From Woeseiaceae bacterium (lineage in GTDB: Bacteria; Pseudomonadota; Gammaproteobacteria; Steroidobacterales; Woeseiaceae), in NCBI GenBank assembly GCA_028280615.1, contig JANQLK010000009.1:41675-105674 (forward strand): 64,000 nucleotides of DNA, written 5' to 3'. The notes under the pieces were generated by a model. It ran no database searches, had not been told where the DNA came from, and saw only the letters and a program-made list of their open reading frames with translations. Both the position numbers and the translations under genes were made by a program. Positions 22,672 through 31,189 of the stretch are shown here, in pieces. How positions within the stretch are numbered: the first letter of the stretch is position 1; each line of letters starts with the position of its first letter.

Positions 22672-23237
22672 TGCGCCAGCTCCACTTGCTTGAGCGACTG
22701 CAGATAGCGCACGAGATCGATTGCCTCGTCGGTCGCTACAACGGTCGTATCTGCCGGTTTGAACCCCTCCGGCACGGGCACGACCACGTCGTTTGGCGCA
22801 GCCTCGGACTTCTCCCGGAAATACCACGGATACCCCGGCATGACCGATGTCGCCACGACCGCGCGCGGGTTGTACAGGTGAATGAGATTCCAGGTTTCGC
22901 TGGGTTGACGCACACCCACGTTGGCCAGGTCCGGTCCGGTACGCTGGGTACCAAGCAGCGGCGGATCCTCGAGCGCGTAATCCCCCGCGACCGAGCCCCG
23001 GCCGTACGGTTCGTCCATCGGCAGATCGCGCACGAACTGCGTATGACAGACCGCACAACCCTCCTTTAGGTAGAGCGCACGTCCCCGCGCCACGGCACCC
23101 TCGACAGCCCCGATGCCCGGGCTCGGCGGCACCTTCTCCACTTCGTAGGCCGGCATTACCGCGATGATCAGGCTGAGTATGAAGAAACCGCCGAACGCGA
23201 CAGCGAGCAGTGCGCGGTGATCGGTGTGGAGACTCAT
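22668..23237 (-). CDS. ccoO: cbb3-type oxidase monoheme subunit II
   Basis: 189 residues: one N-terminal TM helix, then a cytochrome c domain with GCAVCHTQFVRDL, RTGPDLANVG and a Met in SVMPGYPW, all CcoO signatures. It overlaps ccoN and the small subunit by ATGA. It carries electrons from subunit III to CcoN. Confidence 0.92.
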   Translation of the reverse strand: MSLHTDHRALLAVAFGGFFILSLIIAVMPAYEVEKVPPSPGIGAVEGAVARGRALYLKEGCAVCHTQFVRDLPMDEPYGRGSVAGDYALEDPPLLGTQRTGPDLANVGVRQPSETWNLIHLYNPRAVVATSVMPGYPWYFREKSEAAPNDVVVPVPEGFKPADTTVVATDEAIDLVRYLQSLKQVELAQ

Positions 23238-24625
23238 GCCGGCACCTCCTCGCCCGTCAAGGTCGTCTCTTCCCTCGCAGGTCGCATGTGCCAGAGATTG
23301 ACGAAGAACACGACGTGGCTTGCCACCATCATGAACCCGCCTACGGTGCGCCACAGCCACATCGGCGCCGCGGCGTCGACGGAGGCGATAAACGACTCGC
23401 CGGCCACCCAGGAGGCACCCTGCAACACGCCGGCGATCGAGATGGCCGTGACATACAGACTGCCGCCCAGGAACGCGAGCCAGAAATGCAGGCTGATCGC
23501 GGCCGCGCTGGGGCCCCGTCCGGTGATTCGCGGCACGAGCCCATACATCGCGCCCCAGATCGCGAACGCGACGAAGCCGTACATCGCGAGATGCGAGTGT
23601 CCGACCGTGAAGTTTGTGAAGTGCCAGTAGATGTTCGCCGATCGAAACGCTTCGATCGTGCCCTGGGTTGACGCCAGCGCGTAGCCCCACACGCCGACGA
23701 GGAGGAATATCAGTGGATAGCTCCGGCGTACCTTCGACCACGAGCCGCGCGCGGTCAGGAAGAAATTACCCGTGCCCGACCACACTGGCACCATCATGCC
23801 GACGCTGAACAGAATGGCGGTGGTCTGCAGCCACCACGGTACCGGGCTAAAGATGAAATGATGCGCGCCGATTAGCGTATAGAACAGCATGTTGGTCCAG
23901 AACCCGAGCACGCCCAGCGCGTACGAGTGGATGGGTTTGCTCAACATGCGCGGCAATGCGTAGTACAAGATGCCCAACACGAGCGGCGTGAACCACATCC
24001 CGACCGTCGTGTGCATGAAGTAGCCCTGGATGACGATGTTGCCGAGCCCGTCCTGGTAAAACGGCAGGTAGGCGATGGTGTAAAGGGTCGCCATCCAGCA
24101 CAGCGCTCCGAGGATGTACCAGTTCGAGATATAGATCTCCGGCATTGCGCGCCGGGCGATGGTGACGATGACAGAGGTGGCGATCGCTACGAGGCCTAAC
24201 GCATACACCAGCGCGATAGGCCAGATGAGCTCCCGATACTCCTGCGGTCCCGTGCTCACGCCGAGCGACAACGAGATCACCGCCGCTACGAGCGCCGCGT
24301 TCCAGAGCCACATCCCGAGACGCGCCGCCTGCGGCAACGCTAGGTTGGTTTGGGACGTGCGCGACACGACGTACAGCGCGAGACCCACCGCCGCGAAGGA
24401 CGACCAGCCGAACAGCGCGATGTTTGTATGGATCGGGCGTATCCGGCCGAACGACAACCAAGGGTGCACGAATGCGTCCGGCCAATAGAGCTTGGTAGCG
24501 GCGAGTAGTCCGTATAGCGTGCCGATCAGGAGCCAGACGCCACCCCACCAGAAGAACCCGAACATCAGCCGTTGGGTGTCGATCTCGTGTCCGGCCGGAC
24601 GCCGGCTGACGCCTGTCGTGCTCAT
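23234..24625 (-). CDS. ccoN: cbb3-type cytochrome c oxidase catalytic subunit I
   Basis: 463 residues, about 12 TM helices. Heme and CuB ligands are visible: RPIHTNIALFGW, GYFMHTTVGMW, LIGAHHF and HFTNFTVGHSHLAMYG. The tyrosine six residues before the HH pair (FYTLIGAHH) matches the cross-linked Tyr of C-family oxygen reductases, so this is an oxidase and not an NO reductase, which has Glu in the pocket. It overlaps SCO and ccoO by ATGA. Confidence 0.92.
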   Translation of the reverse strand: MSTTGVSRRPAGHEIDTQRLMFGFFWWGGVWLLIGTLYGLLAATKLYWPDAFVHPWLSFGRIRPIHTNIALFGWSSFAAVGLALYVVSRTSQTNLALPQAARLGMWLWNAALVAAVISLSLGVSTGPQEYRELIWPIALVYALGLVAIATSVIVTIARRAMPEIYISNWYILGALCWMATLYTIAYLPFYQDGLGNIVIQGYFMHTTVGMWFTPLVLGILYYALPRMLSKPIHSYALGVLGFWTNMLFYTLIGAHHFIFSPVPWWLQTTAILFSVGMMVPVWSGTGNFFLTARGSWSKVRRSYPLIFLLVGVWGYALASTQGTIEAFRSANIYWHFTNFTVGHSHLAMYGFVAFAIWGAMYGLVPRITGRGPSAAAISLHFWLAFLGGSLYVTAISIAGVLQGASWVAGESFIASVDAAAPMWLWRTVGGFMMVASHVVFFVNLWHMRPAREETTLTGEEVPA

Positions 24626-25206
24626 GGTAAGAACTCCCCGATACGTTGCGCGGCCTGCGCGACGGTGGCATCCGCGGCGACGTAGGTCACGAGTCGACCT
24701 TCCGGGTCGACGAGATAGGCGACGCTCGAGTGGCGGGCCGGATCGTCGTCGGCAGCCGATGATTGCTGCGCAGCGTACGCCTTGAAACTCCGCGCCGCGC
24801 GCGCCAATTCGTCACGCGACCCCGTCAGGCCGACAAACCGGGGGTGAAAGTGCTGGAGGTAAGAACGAAGTCGCGTGGCCGAGTCGCGATCGGGATCAAC
24901 CGTGATGAAGATCGGCAACACCGATTGACCGCGCTCCTCCCGATCGAGTTCATCGACGACCCGCGTCAACTTCACCATTTGTGTGGGGCAGACCTTCGGG
25001 CAATGGGTAAAACCAAAGTAGACGAGCAGATGCCGACCCCGATACGTTCGCTCGGATACCGGGGTCCCGGTTTGATCCGTCAGCGCAAACCTCACTCGCG
25101 AATCGAAGTCGTCCGAATGCAGAATGGCGAACGCGACCGTCGTGGCGATGACGGCGACCGTTAGACCGACGAGAAGACTCAGTTTGACCGCAGGTGAAGG
25201 TGTCAT
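24622..25206 (-). CDS. SCO1/SenC-family copper chaperone
   Basis: 194 residues with an N-terminal membrane anchor and a thioredoxin-like fold. The copper site CPKVC and its partner His in ARHSSVAYLVDPEG are intact. It delivers copper to the oxidase encoded by the overlapping next gene. An extended -10-like TATAGT lies upstream and GGAG precedes the ATG; this is the first gene of the oxidase operon. Confidence 0.92.
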   Translation of the reverse strand: MTPSPAVKLSLLVGLTVAVIATTVAFAILHSDDFDSRVRFALTDQTGTPVSERTYRGRHLLVYFGFTHCPKVCPTQMVKLTRVVDELDREERGQSVLPIFITVDPDRDSATRLRSYLQHFHPRFVGLTGSRDELARAARSFKAYAAQQSSAADDDPARHSSVAYLVDPEGRLVTYVAADATVAQAAQRIGEFLP

Positions 25207-25316
25207 CCTCTTCTCCTACCGCGTGCGCCCGAGTGCCCTGAGCGCCGTACTCTTACTATAGTCGGTCCTGTGATCATTGCGTCGGGTTCCTGGCTCTTCG
25301 ACAGAACGTACGGCGG

Positions 25317-25862
25317 CTATCGCGACGCCCAGGTGTAACGACGCGCACTGCGATCGCGGGACGTGATTCCGAACCCGTAGTGCGCCCACCGCGATGCGAC
25401 GGCAACAAGGAGCCCTATTTTGGTTATCTCCATGAATACATACAGCGAGTGGACATTGGACGGCGGGACGCCGAACCCGGCGACAATGGCGGAAACACGA
25501 TCACTGAGCACCGGGAGAAGCACGAATGCCTGCGTGGCAGTGATCGTGAGCAGGCACACGGTCAGCACCGCCGTGCTGACCCGCTTTCGGTCGTACAGCA
25601 CGAGGGCAAGCAGCACGATGGAAAGGCCAACCTCGATCGTGTTGAACAACTCGAACGTGGCACGGCCGACGTCGAACGCCGTTCGCGTACCGAGGCTCGA
25701 CGCCAGGAACTTGGCCGGCGTCGCTATGAATGACACACCCAGAACCATACCGGCCCACAAAGCCGGAAATAGCGCGCCAATGGGCTCAAAAGCCGAGCGT
25801 AAAGCAGTGCTCCTCGCGCTTTCGTTGTCCATAGTGGAGTTCGATCTGATCGTTGATCTCAT
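25317..25862 (-). CDS. Four-helix membrane protein in an NsrR-controlled operon
   Basis: 181 residues with four TM segments (ALFPALWAGMVLGVSFIATP, NTIEVGLSIVLLALVLY, AVLTVCLLTITATQAFVLLP, VFMEITKIGLLVAVASRW). The layout recalls DUF4149-like proteins, but I am not certain. The start at 25862 overlaps the preceding gene (ATGA); an internal ATG at 25832 is an alternative. It is likely repressed by NsrR via 26108-26179. Confidence 0.65.
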   Translation of the reverse strand: MRSTIRSNSTMDNESARSTALRSAFEPIGALFPALWAGMVLGVSFIATPAKFLASSLGTRTAFDVGRATFELFNTIEVGLSIVLLALVLYDRKRVSTAVLTVCLLTITATQAFVLLPVLSDRVSAIVAGFGVPPSNVHSLYVFMEITKIGLLVAVASRWAHYGFGITSRDRSARRYTWASR

Positions 25863-26077
25863 CTGATTTGCTCGCTGCCTGGTTCTGCTCGCCGGTAGAA
25901 CGCGAAATCGCCAACCTCGGGTTCGTGCTCAACGGTGCCGCGCTCCGCTGCCGTCTCCAGGCCGATCGGTAGAGCGGCGGACCGGTCGAACCATGCGAAA
26001 CAAGAGGCAGCGGCGTCCAGGCAGGCTTCGAATCCGTCAGCTTCCGCCGCGCGCGGGCTTATGAGTGATCGTTTCAT
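25859..26077 (-). CDS. Small hypothetical protein, first gene of the NsrR-box operon
   Basis: 72 residues, soluble, with two cysteines (EACLDAAASCFAW) and an acidic middle; no family recognised. Its ATG lies 31 bp downstream of an NsrR-like palindrome and its stop overlaps the next gene by ATGA. The ribosome site is weak. Placement behind a strong, operator-covered promoter is the main support. Confidence 0.55.
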   Translation of the reverse strand: MKRSLISPRAAEADGFEACLDAAASCFAWFDRSAALPIGLETAAERGTVEHEPEVGDFAFYRRAEPGSEQIR

Positions 26078-26107
26078 GAGGTTGTCGCGGTAAGCAATAT
26101 CCCGTAA

Positions 26108-26130
26108 AAGCGGTATTTTGAATACATGTT
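26108..26130 (-). promoter_or_regulatory. NsrR-like operator, downstream copy
   Basis: 23-bp imperfect palindrome. Read leftward the half-sites are AACATGTATTC and AAATACCGCTT, against AAGATGTATTT-N-AAATACATCTT: 19 of 23 match by eye. It covers the expected transcription start of the 26077 operon. Confidence 0.75.
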
Positions 26131-26133
26131 AAC

Positions 26134-26162
26134 AGCATAGCTCATGGATTGGGGAAAAGCAA
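26134..26162 (-). promoter_or_regulatory. Sigma-70 promoter of the 26077 operon
   Basis: Read leftward: TTGCTT (26162-26157), a 17-bp spacer, TATGCT (26139-26134). The -35 lies inside the upstream NsrR-like box and the start site falls in the downstream one, a repressor-blocked arrangement. Confidence 0.7.
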
Positions 26163-26179
26163 TATTTTGAATACATGTT
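26157..26179 (-). promoter_or_regulatory. NsrR-like operator, upstream copy
   Basis: Second 23-bp palindrome, half-sites AACATGTATTC and AAATATTGCTT, 49 bp from the first copy with 16 identical central and left-half bases. It overlaps the -35 element. Confidence 0.72.
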
Positions 26180-26348
26180 TTATGGCAAGCGGGATGTGCT
26201 CGCTCTTCGGGCGATTGCAGACGCTCGTGGTCTGCCGACGTCGACGACTTGGTTCCTGTCCGGGGCTCGACCGCCTCTTACTGGGCGTATGCGTGCGTCA
26301 GTTCGGGACCCAAGTTCCCCGATTTCCGGCGAGTTCTGTAACGCGCGC

Positions 26349-26519
26349 TTACGCTGGTATTCTCGAACGATCGCGCAGGCGGCGTTCGGACGAGAGTTTC
26401 TGTCGGTTCATTGTGTCCAGCGCGTACGTTCTACCACCCTCATTCTCGAACACCTCAATCGGATTCGGCTCGATCATCGGGGGCGGCGGATGCGTTTCCC
26501 GTTTTCTGAGATCGACCAT
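26349..26519 (-). CDS. Small 56-residue hypothetical protein after nsrR
   Basis: ATG at 26519 is preceded by AGGAGA seven bases away, a strong ribosome site. The protein begins MVDLRKRETHPPPPMIEPNP and ends in a charged helix-like tail with a PNPIEVFENEGGRTYALD centre. It is 70 bp downstream of nsrR on the same strand. No family recognised. The 170 bp from here to the NsrR boxes show no other gene. Confidence 0.55.
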   Translation of the reverse strand: MVDLRKRETHPPPPMIEPNPIEVFENEGGRTYALDTMNRQKLSSERRLRDRSRIPA

Positions 26520-26589
26520 GGCTGTCTCCTGTTCGTCAATGACGTGACCTGTCGTGTGAGTCCGGCTGTTCATCGAGTGTTTGACGCAA

Positions 26590-27009
26590 CTAGCCGATCA
26601 GCCTGCGGAGCTGTATTCGGTTCCGCGTCAGGTCGGACACGGTGTACCCATCGAGAACCGCCAGAAAGGCATCGGTCGCCTCGTTCAGCGCGTCCTTGAG
26701 GATGCACTTTCGCGCGAGGGGGCATTGATAGGCGTCGCAGTCGACCACATCCAGTGTTGCCTCCGTCGCGCGCACGACCTCACCGACGTTGATCTCGGAC
26801 GCCGGCATCGCCAACGATATGCCCCCTCCGCGCCCCCGGACCGAGTTGAGATAGCCAAGGCCGACCAGGTGGTGAACTACCTTCATCACGTGGTTGCGCG
26901 ACATATTGTGCCGGGCAGCAATATCCGTGATCGTGCCGAGTTCCTCCGGCTCGAGCGCCAGCGTCATCAGGACACGAAGAGAAATATCGGTGTGTTTGGT
27001 CAGCTGCAT
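26590..27009 (-). CDS. nsrR: NsrR, nitric-oxide-sensing Rrf2-family repressor
   Basis: 139 residues from ATG 27009. The N-terminal winged HTH (MQLTKHTDISLRVLMTLAL, NMSRNHVMKVVHHL) is of Rrf2 type. Cysteines 91, 96 and 102 (CDAYQCPLARKC) match the spacing of the Fe-S ligands of E. coli NsrR, unlike IscR. A longer frame opening at 27129 would run through the operator and is rejected. Divergent from nnrS, with an operator between them, so it is probably autoregulated. Confidence 0.9.
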   Translation of the reverse strand: MQLTKHTDISLRVLMTLALEPEELGTITDIAARHNMSRNHVMKVVHHLVGLGYLNSVRGRGGGISLAMPASEINVGEVVRATEATLDVVDCDAYQCPLARKCILKDALNEATDAFLAVLDGYTVSDLTRNRIQLRRLIG

Positions 27010-27077
27010 GGTCGTTACTCTCGAAGCCTTTGAGCAGGAGCTTGTGGCCAACGTCGGCGACGTCTGAAAGCAACCTG

Positions 27078-27118
27078 TTGCCAGCTCATGCCTGAAAGAG
27101 GTATAATACATACATCTT
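27078..27118 (+). promoter_or_regulatory. nnrS promoter overlapped by an NsrR-like operator
   Basis: TTGCCA (27078-27083), 18-bp spacer, TATAAT (27102-27107). A 23-bp palindrome at 27096-27118 covers the -10 and start region: left half AAGAGGTAT, perfect right half ATACATCTT, 18 of 23 against the NsrR consensus. It can control both nnrS and nsrR. Confidence 0.78.
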
Positions 27119-27169
27119 TTAGACGGCACAAGGTCCGAAACCTGTTTGTCGTCTCGGCAAGCAGCGAGA

Positions 27170-28384
27170 ATGACGATGACATCACTGACTCGATCATCCG
27201 ACCAGGCGCAGGCTGGCGTCGCCGGATGGCCGCTACTGGCGTTGGGATTTCGGCCATTGTATCTGCTGGCAGCGCTATTCTCAGCGGCGGCGCTGCCGCT
27301 GTGGCTCGCGGTCTACACAGCCACGTTTCGCCTGGACGGGTACCTGATCGGCGTCGCCTGGCACAGCCACGAGATGCTCTACGGCTTTGCCGTGGCGGTC
27401 ATAGCAGGATCTCTGCTTACAGCCGTCCGGAACTGGACGGGTCTGCCGACATTGACCGGTGCGATGCTGGGCACGCTGGCCGGTTTCTGGCTGCTGGCGA
27501 GGGCGTTGGCGGTGACCGGCCCCGGTCCCGTGGCAGCGGTGGTCGATGTGCTGTTTCTGCCGGCTTTGGGGCTGGCGATCGCGCTTCCCATCTTACGGAG
27601 CCGCAATACGCGAAACCTCAAAATGCTGGGCGTGGTTGCGGCGCTTGCGATACTCAACGTTGTCTATCATCTGTCCTATCTCGACGTGCTGTCCCATGAC
27701 TGGGCGCCGGCATCCATTCGGCTTGCGCTCGATCTGGTCACGGTGCTGATGGCGATTGTGGGCGGCCGGGTGATCCCGGCATTCACGGCCAATGCGATCG
27801 CCGGTGCAAGCCCACGACGGAGCGGTGCCGTGGAGTTTCTGTCGTTTGGCACGCTAGTCGTCATCTTGGTGGCTGACGCCGCCGCGCCCTGGTTCGCCTT
27901 GCCGTCCTCCGTCTGGATTGTGCTGCTCGCCGTGGCCGCGATGGCGCACGGCGTCCGCCTCGCACTGTGGCAGCCGATCCGTACGTACGGAAACGCACTG
28001 CTGGCGATGCTGCCGATGGCCTACGCGTGGATTCCCGTCGCGCTGGCCCTGCGGGCGCTGTCACATGCAGCCGTCGTTCCTACGGCCGCCGCCACGCATG
28101 CGCTGGCTATCGGTGCGATGGGCTCGTTGATGCTCGCGATGATGATGCGCAGCGCGCTGGGCCATACCGGCCGCCCGCTCGTGGCGGGTTACAGCGAATG
28201 TATCGCGTTCTCGCTCGCGCAGCTGGCCGCGGCGGCGCGAGTGCTGGGCGCCACCGTGCCTGAGCTGCCGTACCGCGAGTCCGCGATCGTGGCGGGGACT
28301 CTCTGGTCGCTGGCCTTCGTCGTTTTTCTGATTAGATACTGGCCCATTTTGACGCGGCCCAGGGTCGACGGCCGGCCGGGCTAG
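27170..28384 (+). CDS. nnrS: NnrS-family heme-copper membrane protein
   Basis: 404 residues from ATG 27170, about 12 TM helices, with NnrS signatures GWPLLALGFRPLYLLA, WHSHEMLYGFAVAVIAGSLLTAVRNWTG and GGRVIPAFTANA. NnrS proteins are NsrR-regulated and relieve nitrosative stress; the histidines are thought to hold heme and copper. The computed frame opens at a TTG at 27146, which lacks a ribosome site. NDH-2 follows 27 bp later. Confidence 0.93.
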   Translation: MTMTSLTRSSDQAQAGVAGWPLLALGFRPLYLLAALFSAAALPLWLAVYTATFRLDGYLIGVAWHSHEMLYGFAVAVIAGSLLTAVRNWTGLPTLTGAMLGTLAGFWLLARALAVTGPGPVAAVVDVLFLPALGLAIALPILRSRNTRNLKMLGVVAALAILNVVYHLSYLDVLSHDWAPASIRLALDLVTVLMAIVGGRVIPAFTANAIAGASPRRSGAVEFLSFGTLVVILVADAAAPWFALPSSVWIVLLAVAAMAHGVRLALWQPIRTYGNALLAMLPMAYAWIPVALALRALSHAAVVPTAAATHALAIGAMGSLMLAMMMRSALGHTGRPLVAGYSECIAFSLAQLAAAARVLGATVPELPYRESAIVAGTLWSLAFVVFLIRYWPILTRPRVDGRPG

Positions 28385-28411
28385 GCGTTGCCAGGGATAT
28401 TGAAAGGACCG

Positions 28412-29701
28412 ATGAAGGAACGCAGACCCAAAGTTGTCATCGTCGGTGCGGGGTTCGGCGGATTGTTTGCGGCCAAGGCCCTGGCCGGAACGCCGGCGGA
28501 TGTCGTCCTGATCGACCAGCATAACTACCATCTGTTCCAGCCGCTACTCTACCAGGTGGCCACCGCCGGCCTGGCGCCGTCGGACGTTGCCTGGCCGATT
28601 CGGTCGATCGTCACGCGGCATCGAAACATCTCGGTTGTGCTCGGTGACGTCGACGGCCTGGACCAAAAGCACCGTAGGGTGCTGCTCCGTGATCAACAAA
28701 TCGACTTTGACTACCTCGTGCTCGCGACCGGTGCCCGAGACGGGTACTTCGGTCACGAGGAATGGCGCCGATGGGCGCCGGGATTGAAGAGCGTCAACGA
28801 CGCGACGGCACTGCGTCGTCGCCTGCTGCTCGCGTTTGAGCGAGCCGAGGTATGCCGCGACGCGAACGAGCGCGAACGATTGCTGCAGTTCGTGATTGTT
28901 GGTGCCGGACCGACGGGCGTCGAACTCGCAGGTGCCATTGCGGAGCTTGCCCACCATACGCTGGCCAAGGACTTTCGCCGCATCGACCCGCGCAGCGCCA
29001 AGGTGATTCTGGTCGAAGCCGGGCCGAGGGTGCTGCCGACATTCGGCGAGAAGATGTCACGCTACGCCGAGCGCTCGCTGCAGCGACTGCACGTCGACGT
29101 GCGATTGAATTCACCGGTAATCGGGTGCGATGCGGATGGCGTCACGATCGGCCAGAACGGCGTCGAATCGAAGCTGCCGGCAGCAACGATACTCTGGGCG
29201 GCTGGGGTTGCCGCATCGCCCGTCGCGCGCTGGCTCGACGTGGGCACCGACCGGCTTGGCCGCGTGAAGGTCGGACCGGATCTTTCCATTGCCGGGAACT
29301 CCGACGTGTTTGTCATCGGCGATGCCGCCCGTGTCATCGACGCGAACGGCGTCGAGGTGCCCGGCATCGCGCCAGCCGCCAAACAGCAAGGCCGCTACGT
29401 GGCACGAGTTATCGACGCACGGGTTCGACATCGCCCGGACTCGCGGCCGTTTCGCTACCGACATGCGGGAAACCTCGCCACCATCGGCAGGCGATCCGCG
29501 GTAGTCGAACTCGGCCGACTGCGATTGAAGGGCCGCTTGGCATGGTGGCTGTGGGGTATTGCGCATATTTACTTTCTGATCGGACTGCCGAGTCCGCTTA
29601 TCGTCTCCTTCCGCTGGCTGTGGGAGTATGTGACCTACGGGAGGGGCGCGCGGCTCATCACCGGAAATGTCCGATCCGAGCTCCCTGAGCGACTGTGCTG
29701 A
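28412..29701 (+). CDS. ndh: Type II NADH:quinone oxidoreductase (NDH-2)
   Basis: 429 residues from ATG 28412 with AAGGA close upstream. Two Rossmann motifs, VIVGAGFGGLFAAKAL (FAD) and VIVGAGPTGVELAGAI (NADH), plus VFVIGDAA and GIAPAAKQQG are intact. The C-terminal amphipathic/hydrophobic part (WLWGIAHIYFLIGLPSPLIV) fits membrane attachment. It is likely cotranscribed with nnrS and so NO-inducible, offering a non-proton-pumping entry to the quinone pool when NO blocks respiration (inference). Confidence 0.92.
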   Translation: MKERRPKVVIVGAGFGGLFAAKALAGTPADVVLIDQHNYHLFQPLLYQVATAGLAPSDVAWPIRSIVTRHRNISVVLGDVDGLDQKHRRVLLRDQQIDFDYLVLATGARDGYFGHEEWRRWAPGLKSVNDATALRRRLLLAFERAEVCRDANERERLLQFVIVGAGPTGVELAGAIAELAHHTLAKDFRRIDPRSAKVILVEAGPRVLPTFGEKMSRYAERSLQRLHVDVRLNSPVIGCDADGVTIGQNGVESKLPAATILWAAGVAASPVARWLDVGTDRLGRVKVGPDLSIAGNSDVFVIGDAARVIDANGVEVPGIAPAAKQQGRYVARVIDARVRHRPDSRPFRYRHAGNLATIGRRSAVVELGRLRLKGRLAWWLWGIAHIYFLIGLPSPLIVSFRWLWEYVTYGRGARLITGNVRSELPERLC

Positions 29702-29807
29702 CCGGGGCCGACAAGCCGAGTAGCTTCGAGAACGCCTGCTGTGCGGAGATGGGGCGTAGCCCCAAGGTAAGAGCACTGGCGGATCGCAATAATACGAGGA
29801 CGAGTTC

Positions 29808-30203
29808 ATGGACTTGAATCAAGTCACGTTTACCTGCGTCGACTATTCCGCATCGGTTTCCTTTTACAAGAAGCTTGGCTTCCGGCAGATCGTTGACAAT
29901 TCACCGCAGTACGCCCGATTCGAGACGGCTTTCGGCACGACATTCTCTATTCATAGCGTGGATTCGGCTGCCAAGGACTCGAAGATAATCGTCTACTTCG
30001 AGGTCGATGATGTCGACGCGGCAGTCGATCAACTGCGGCGCCGGGGAATCGAGTTCGATGCGGAACCGGTCGATCAGGAATGGCTGTGGCGTGAGGCGTA
30101 CCTTCGAGATCCCGCCGGGAATACCTTGTGCATATATCATGCGGGGCCGAATCGGCGATATCCGCCTTGGCGGGTTGAGGAATCCTCTCGCGAGTATCGC
30201 TGA
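29808..30203 (+). CDS. VOC (glyoxalase/bleomycin-resistance) family protein
   Basis: 131 residues with one vicinal-oxygen-chelate unit: MDLNQVTFTCVDYSASVSFYKKLGF, YFEVDDVDAAVDQLRRRGIEFD and LRDPAGNTLCIY. The N-terminal metal His is not evident (VTFTCVD), so catalytic activity is uncertain. It stands alone on the strand 106 bp after ndh; GAGG precedes the ATG. Confidence 0.88.
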   Translation: MDLNQVTFTCVDYSASVSFYKKLGFRQIVDNSPQYARFETAFGTTFSIHSVDSAAKDSKIIVYFEVDDVDAAVDQLRRRGIEFDAEPVDQEWLWREAYLRDPAGNTLCIYHAGPNRRYPPWRVEESSREYR

Positions 30204-30324
30204 TGTCCATGACCCCGCCACTCGGCAGCTACATAAGGCCCGGCAGTATTTCACGGCGGCCAGCCTCGAGTTGCTCGCCGAGCCAGGCGAAATCCTCCCG
30301 TTTCGCATGAACCATCATTGAACG

Positions 30325-31071
30325 TCAACGAATCGTGATGCACAGATCGTCCCTGAAATCCGTGGCACTGATCTCTCCCGGATATCCCCGAGGGTTGCAG
30401 ACAACCCGGGTGTCGAACAGCATGTAGTCGCAAGGCACGTGCGTGTGGCCATGGATCCACACCTCGGGGCGATGCTTCTCTATGATGTCCTCCAAACTGC
30501 TGGCAAACGCCGGGTTCAAGGGGTCGTTGGCGTACCGCTCTGCAACGGACGGGGCCGCCGGAAGATGATGAGTCACCACGACAGTCGGCCCTTCGAAAGG
30601 GTTTCCGAGCTCGCTTTGAAGCCAGGCCACGCTGGTCTCGTGAAGCGCAACGGAATCCTCCGGCGTAAAGCGACTGCGGCCGTTTCGGATTACCTCGAAA
30701 TCCGTGAGTGACCGCCTGGCGCGCTGCCGGGCAAACCAGGCTTCGTTCTCGCCGTACAGCCTGAAATCAGTCCACAACGTGCAGACCAGAAACCGAACGC
30801 CGCCGAGAATTAGCGAATCGTCATTCAGCACCTGGATATTTCGGGGCGCCGCTGACTGAAGCTCGCCCAGCAGTGACAGGTCATGGCTGTAGTATTCATG
30901 GTTTCCGGGCACGTACACGACGGGCCTGTCCACGAATGTACGGCTCGCCCAGTCGAGCCCCCCGAGGCCTACCCCGATATCCCCTGCCAGCACGACAATA
31001 TCGGCATCGACATCCGGCGGGGTGAAGTCGGCGAACTCCGTGTGAAGGTCGCTGAGAACGTGAAGCTTCAT
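30325..31071 (-). CDS. Calcineurin-like metallophosphoesterase
   Basis: 248 residues with all five blocks: LSDLHTEF, VLAGDIG, PGNHEYY, VTHHLPAA and WIHGHTHVP. Probably cytoplasmic; substrate unknown. A C-terminal fossil of the same family lies at 13210-13413. Convergent with the VOC gene, divergent from the HNH nuclease gene. Confidence 0.93.
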   Translation of the reverse strand: MKLHVLSDLHTEFADFTPPDVDADIVVLAGDIGVGLGGLDWASRTFVDRPVVYVPGNHEYYSHDLSLLGELQSAAPRNIQVLNDDSLILGGVRFLVCTLWTDFRLYGENEAWFARQRARRSLTDFEVIRNGRSRFTPEDSVALHETSVAWLQSELGNPFEGPTVVVTHHLPAAPSVAERYANDPLNPAFASSLEDIIEKHRPEVWIHGHTHVPCDYMLFDTRVVCNPRGYPGEISATDFRDDLCITIR

Positions 31072-31189
31072 AGGCGGTTCTGTTTACAGGTCGGCGTTGA
31101 CCTTAGCACCGGCCATACGTCGCAATGCAAGCGCGTTATCCTTTGATATTTGATGCGACAGAGCCACCAGGATTCAGTAGAGTTCGGAA

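Noticed and set aside
23234..24625. Possible NO reductase (heme-copper superfamily) instead of an oxidase
   Set aside because: The active-site Tyr before the HH pair and the CcoO/SCO partners indicate a cbb3-type oxygen reductase.
26175..26699. 174-codon rightward frame beginning at the NsrR boxes
   Set aside because: Arg/Ser-rich with no motif; its start lies inside an operator and it runs antisense into nsrR.
29751..29790. tRNA-Gln-like 5' segment (GGGGCGTAGCC and GGTAAGAGCA)
   Set aside because: No anticodon arm, T-arm or acceptor complement follows; probably chance.
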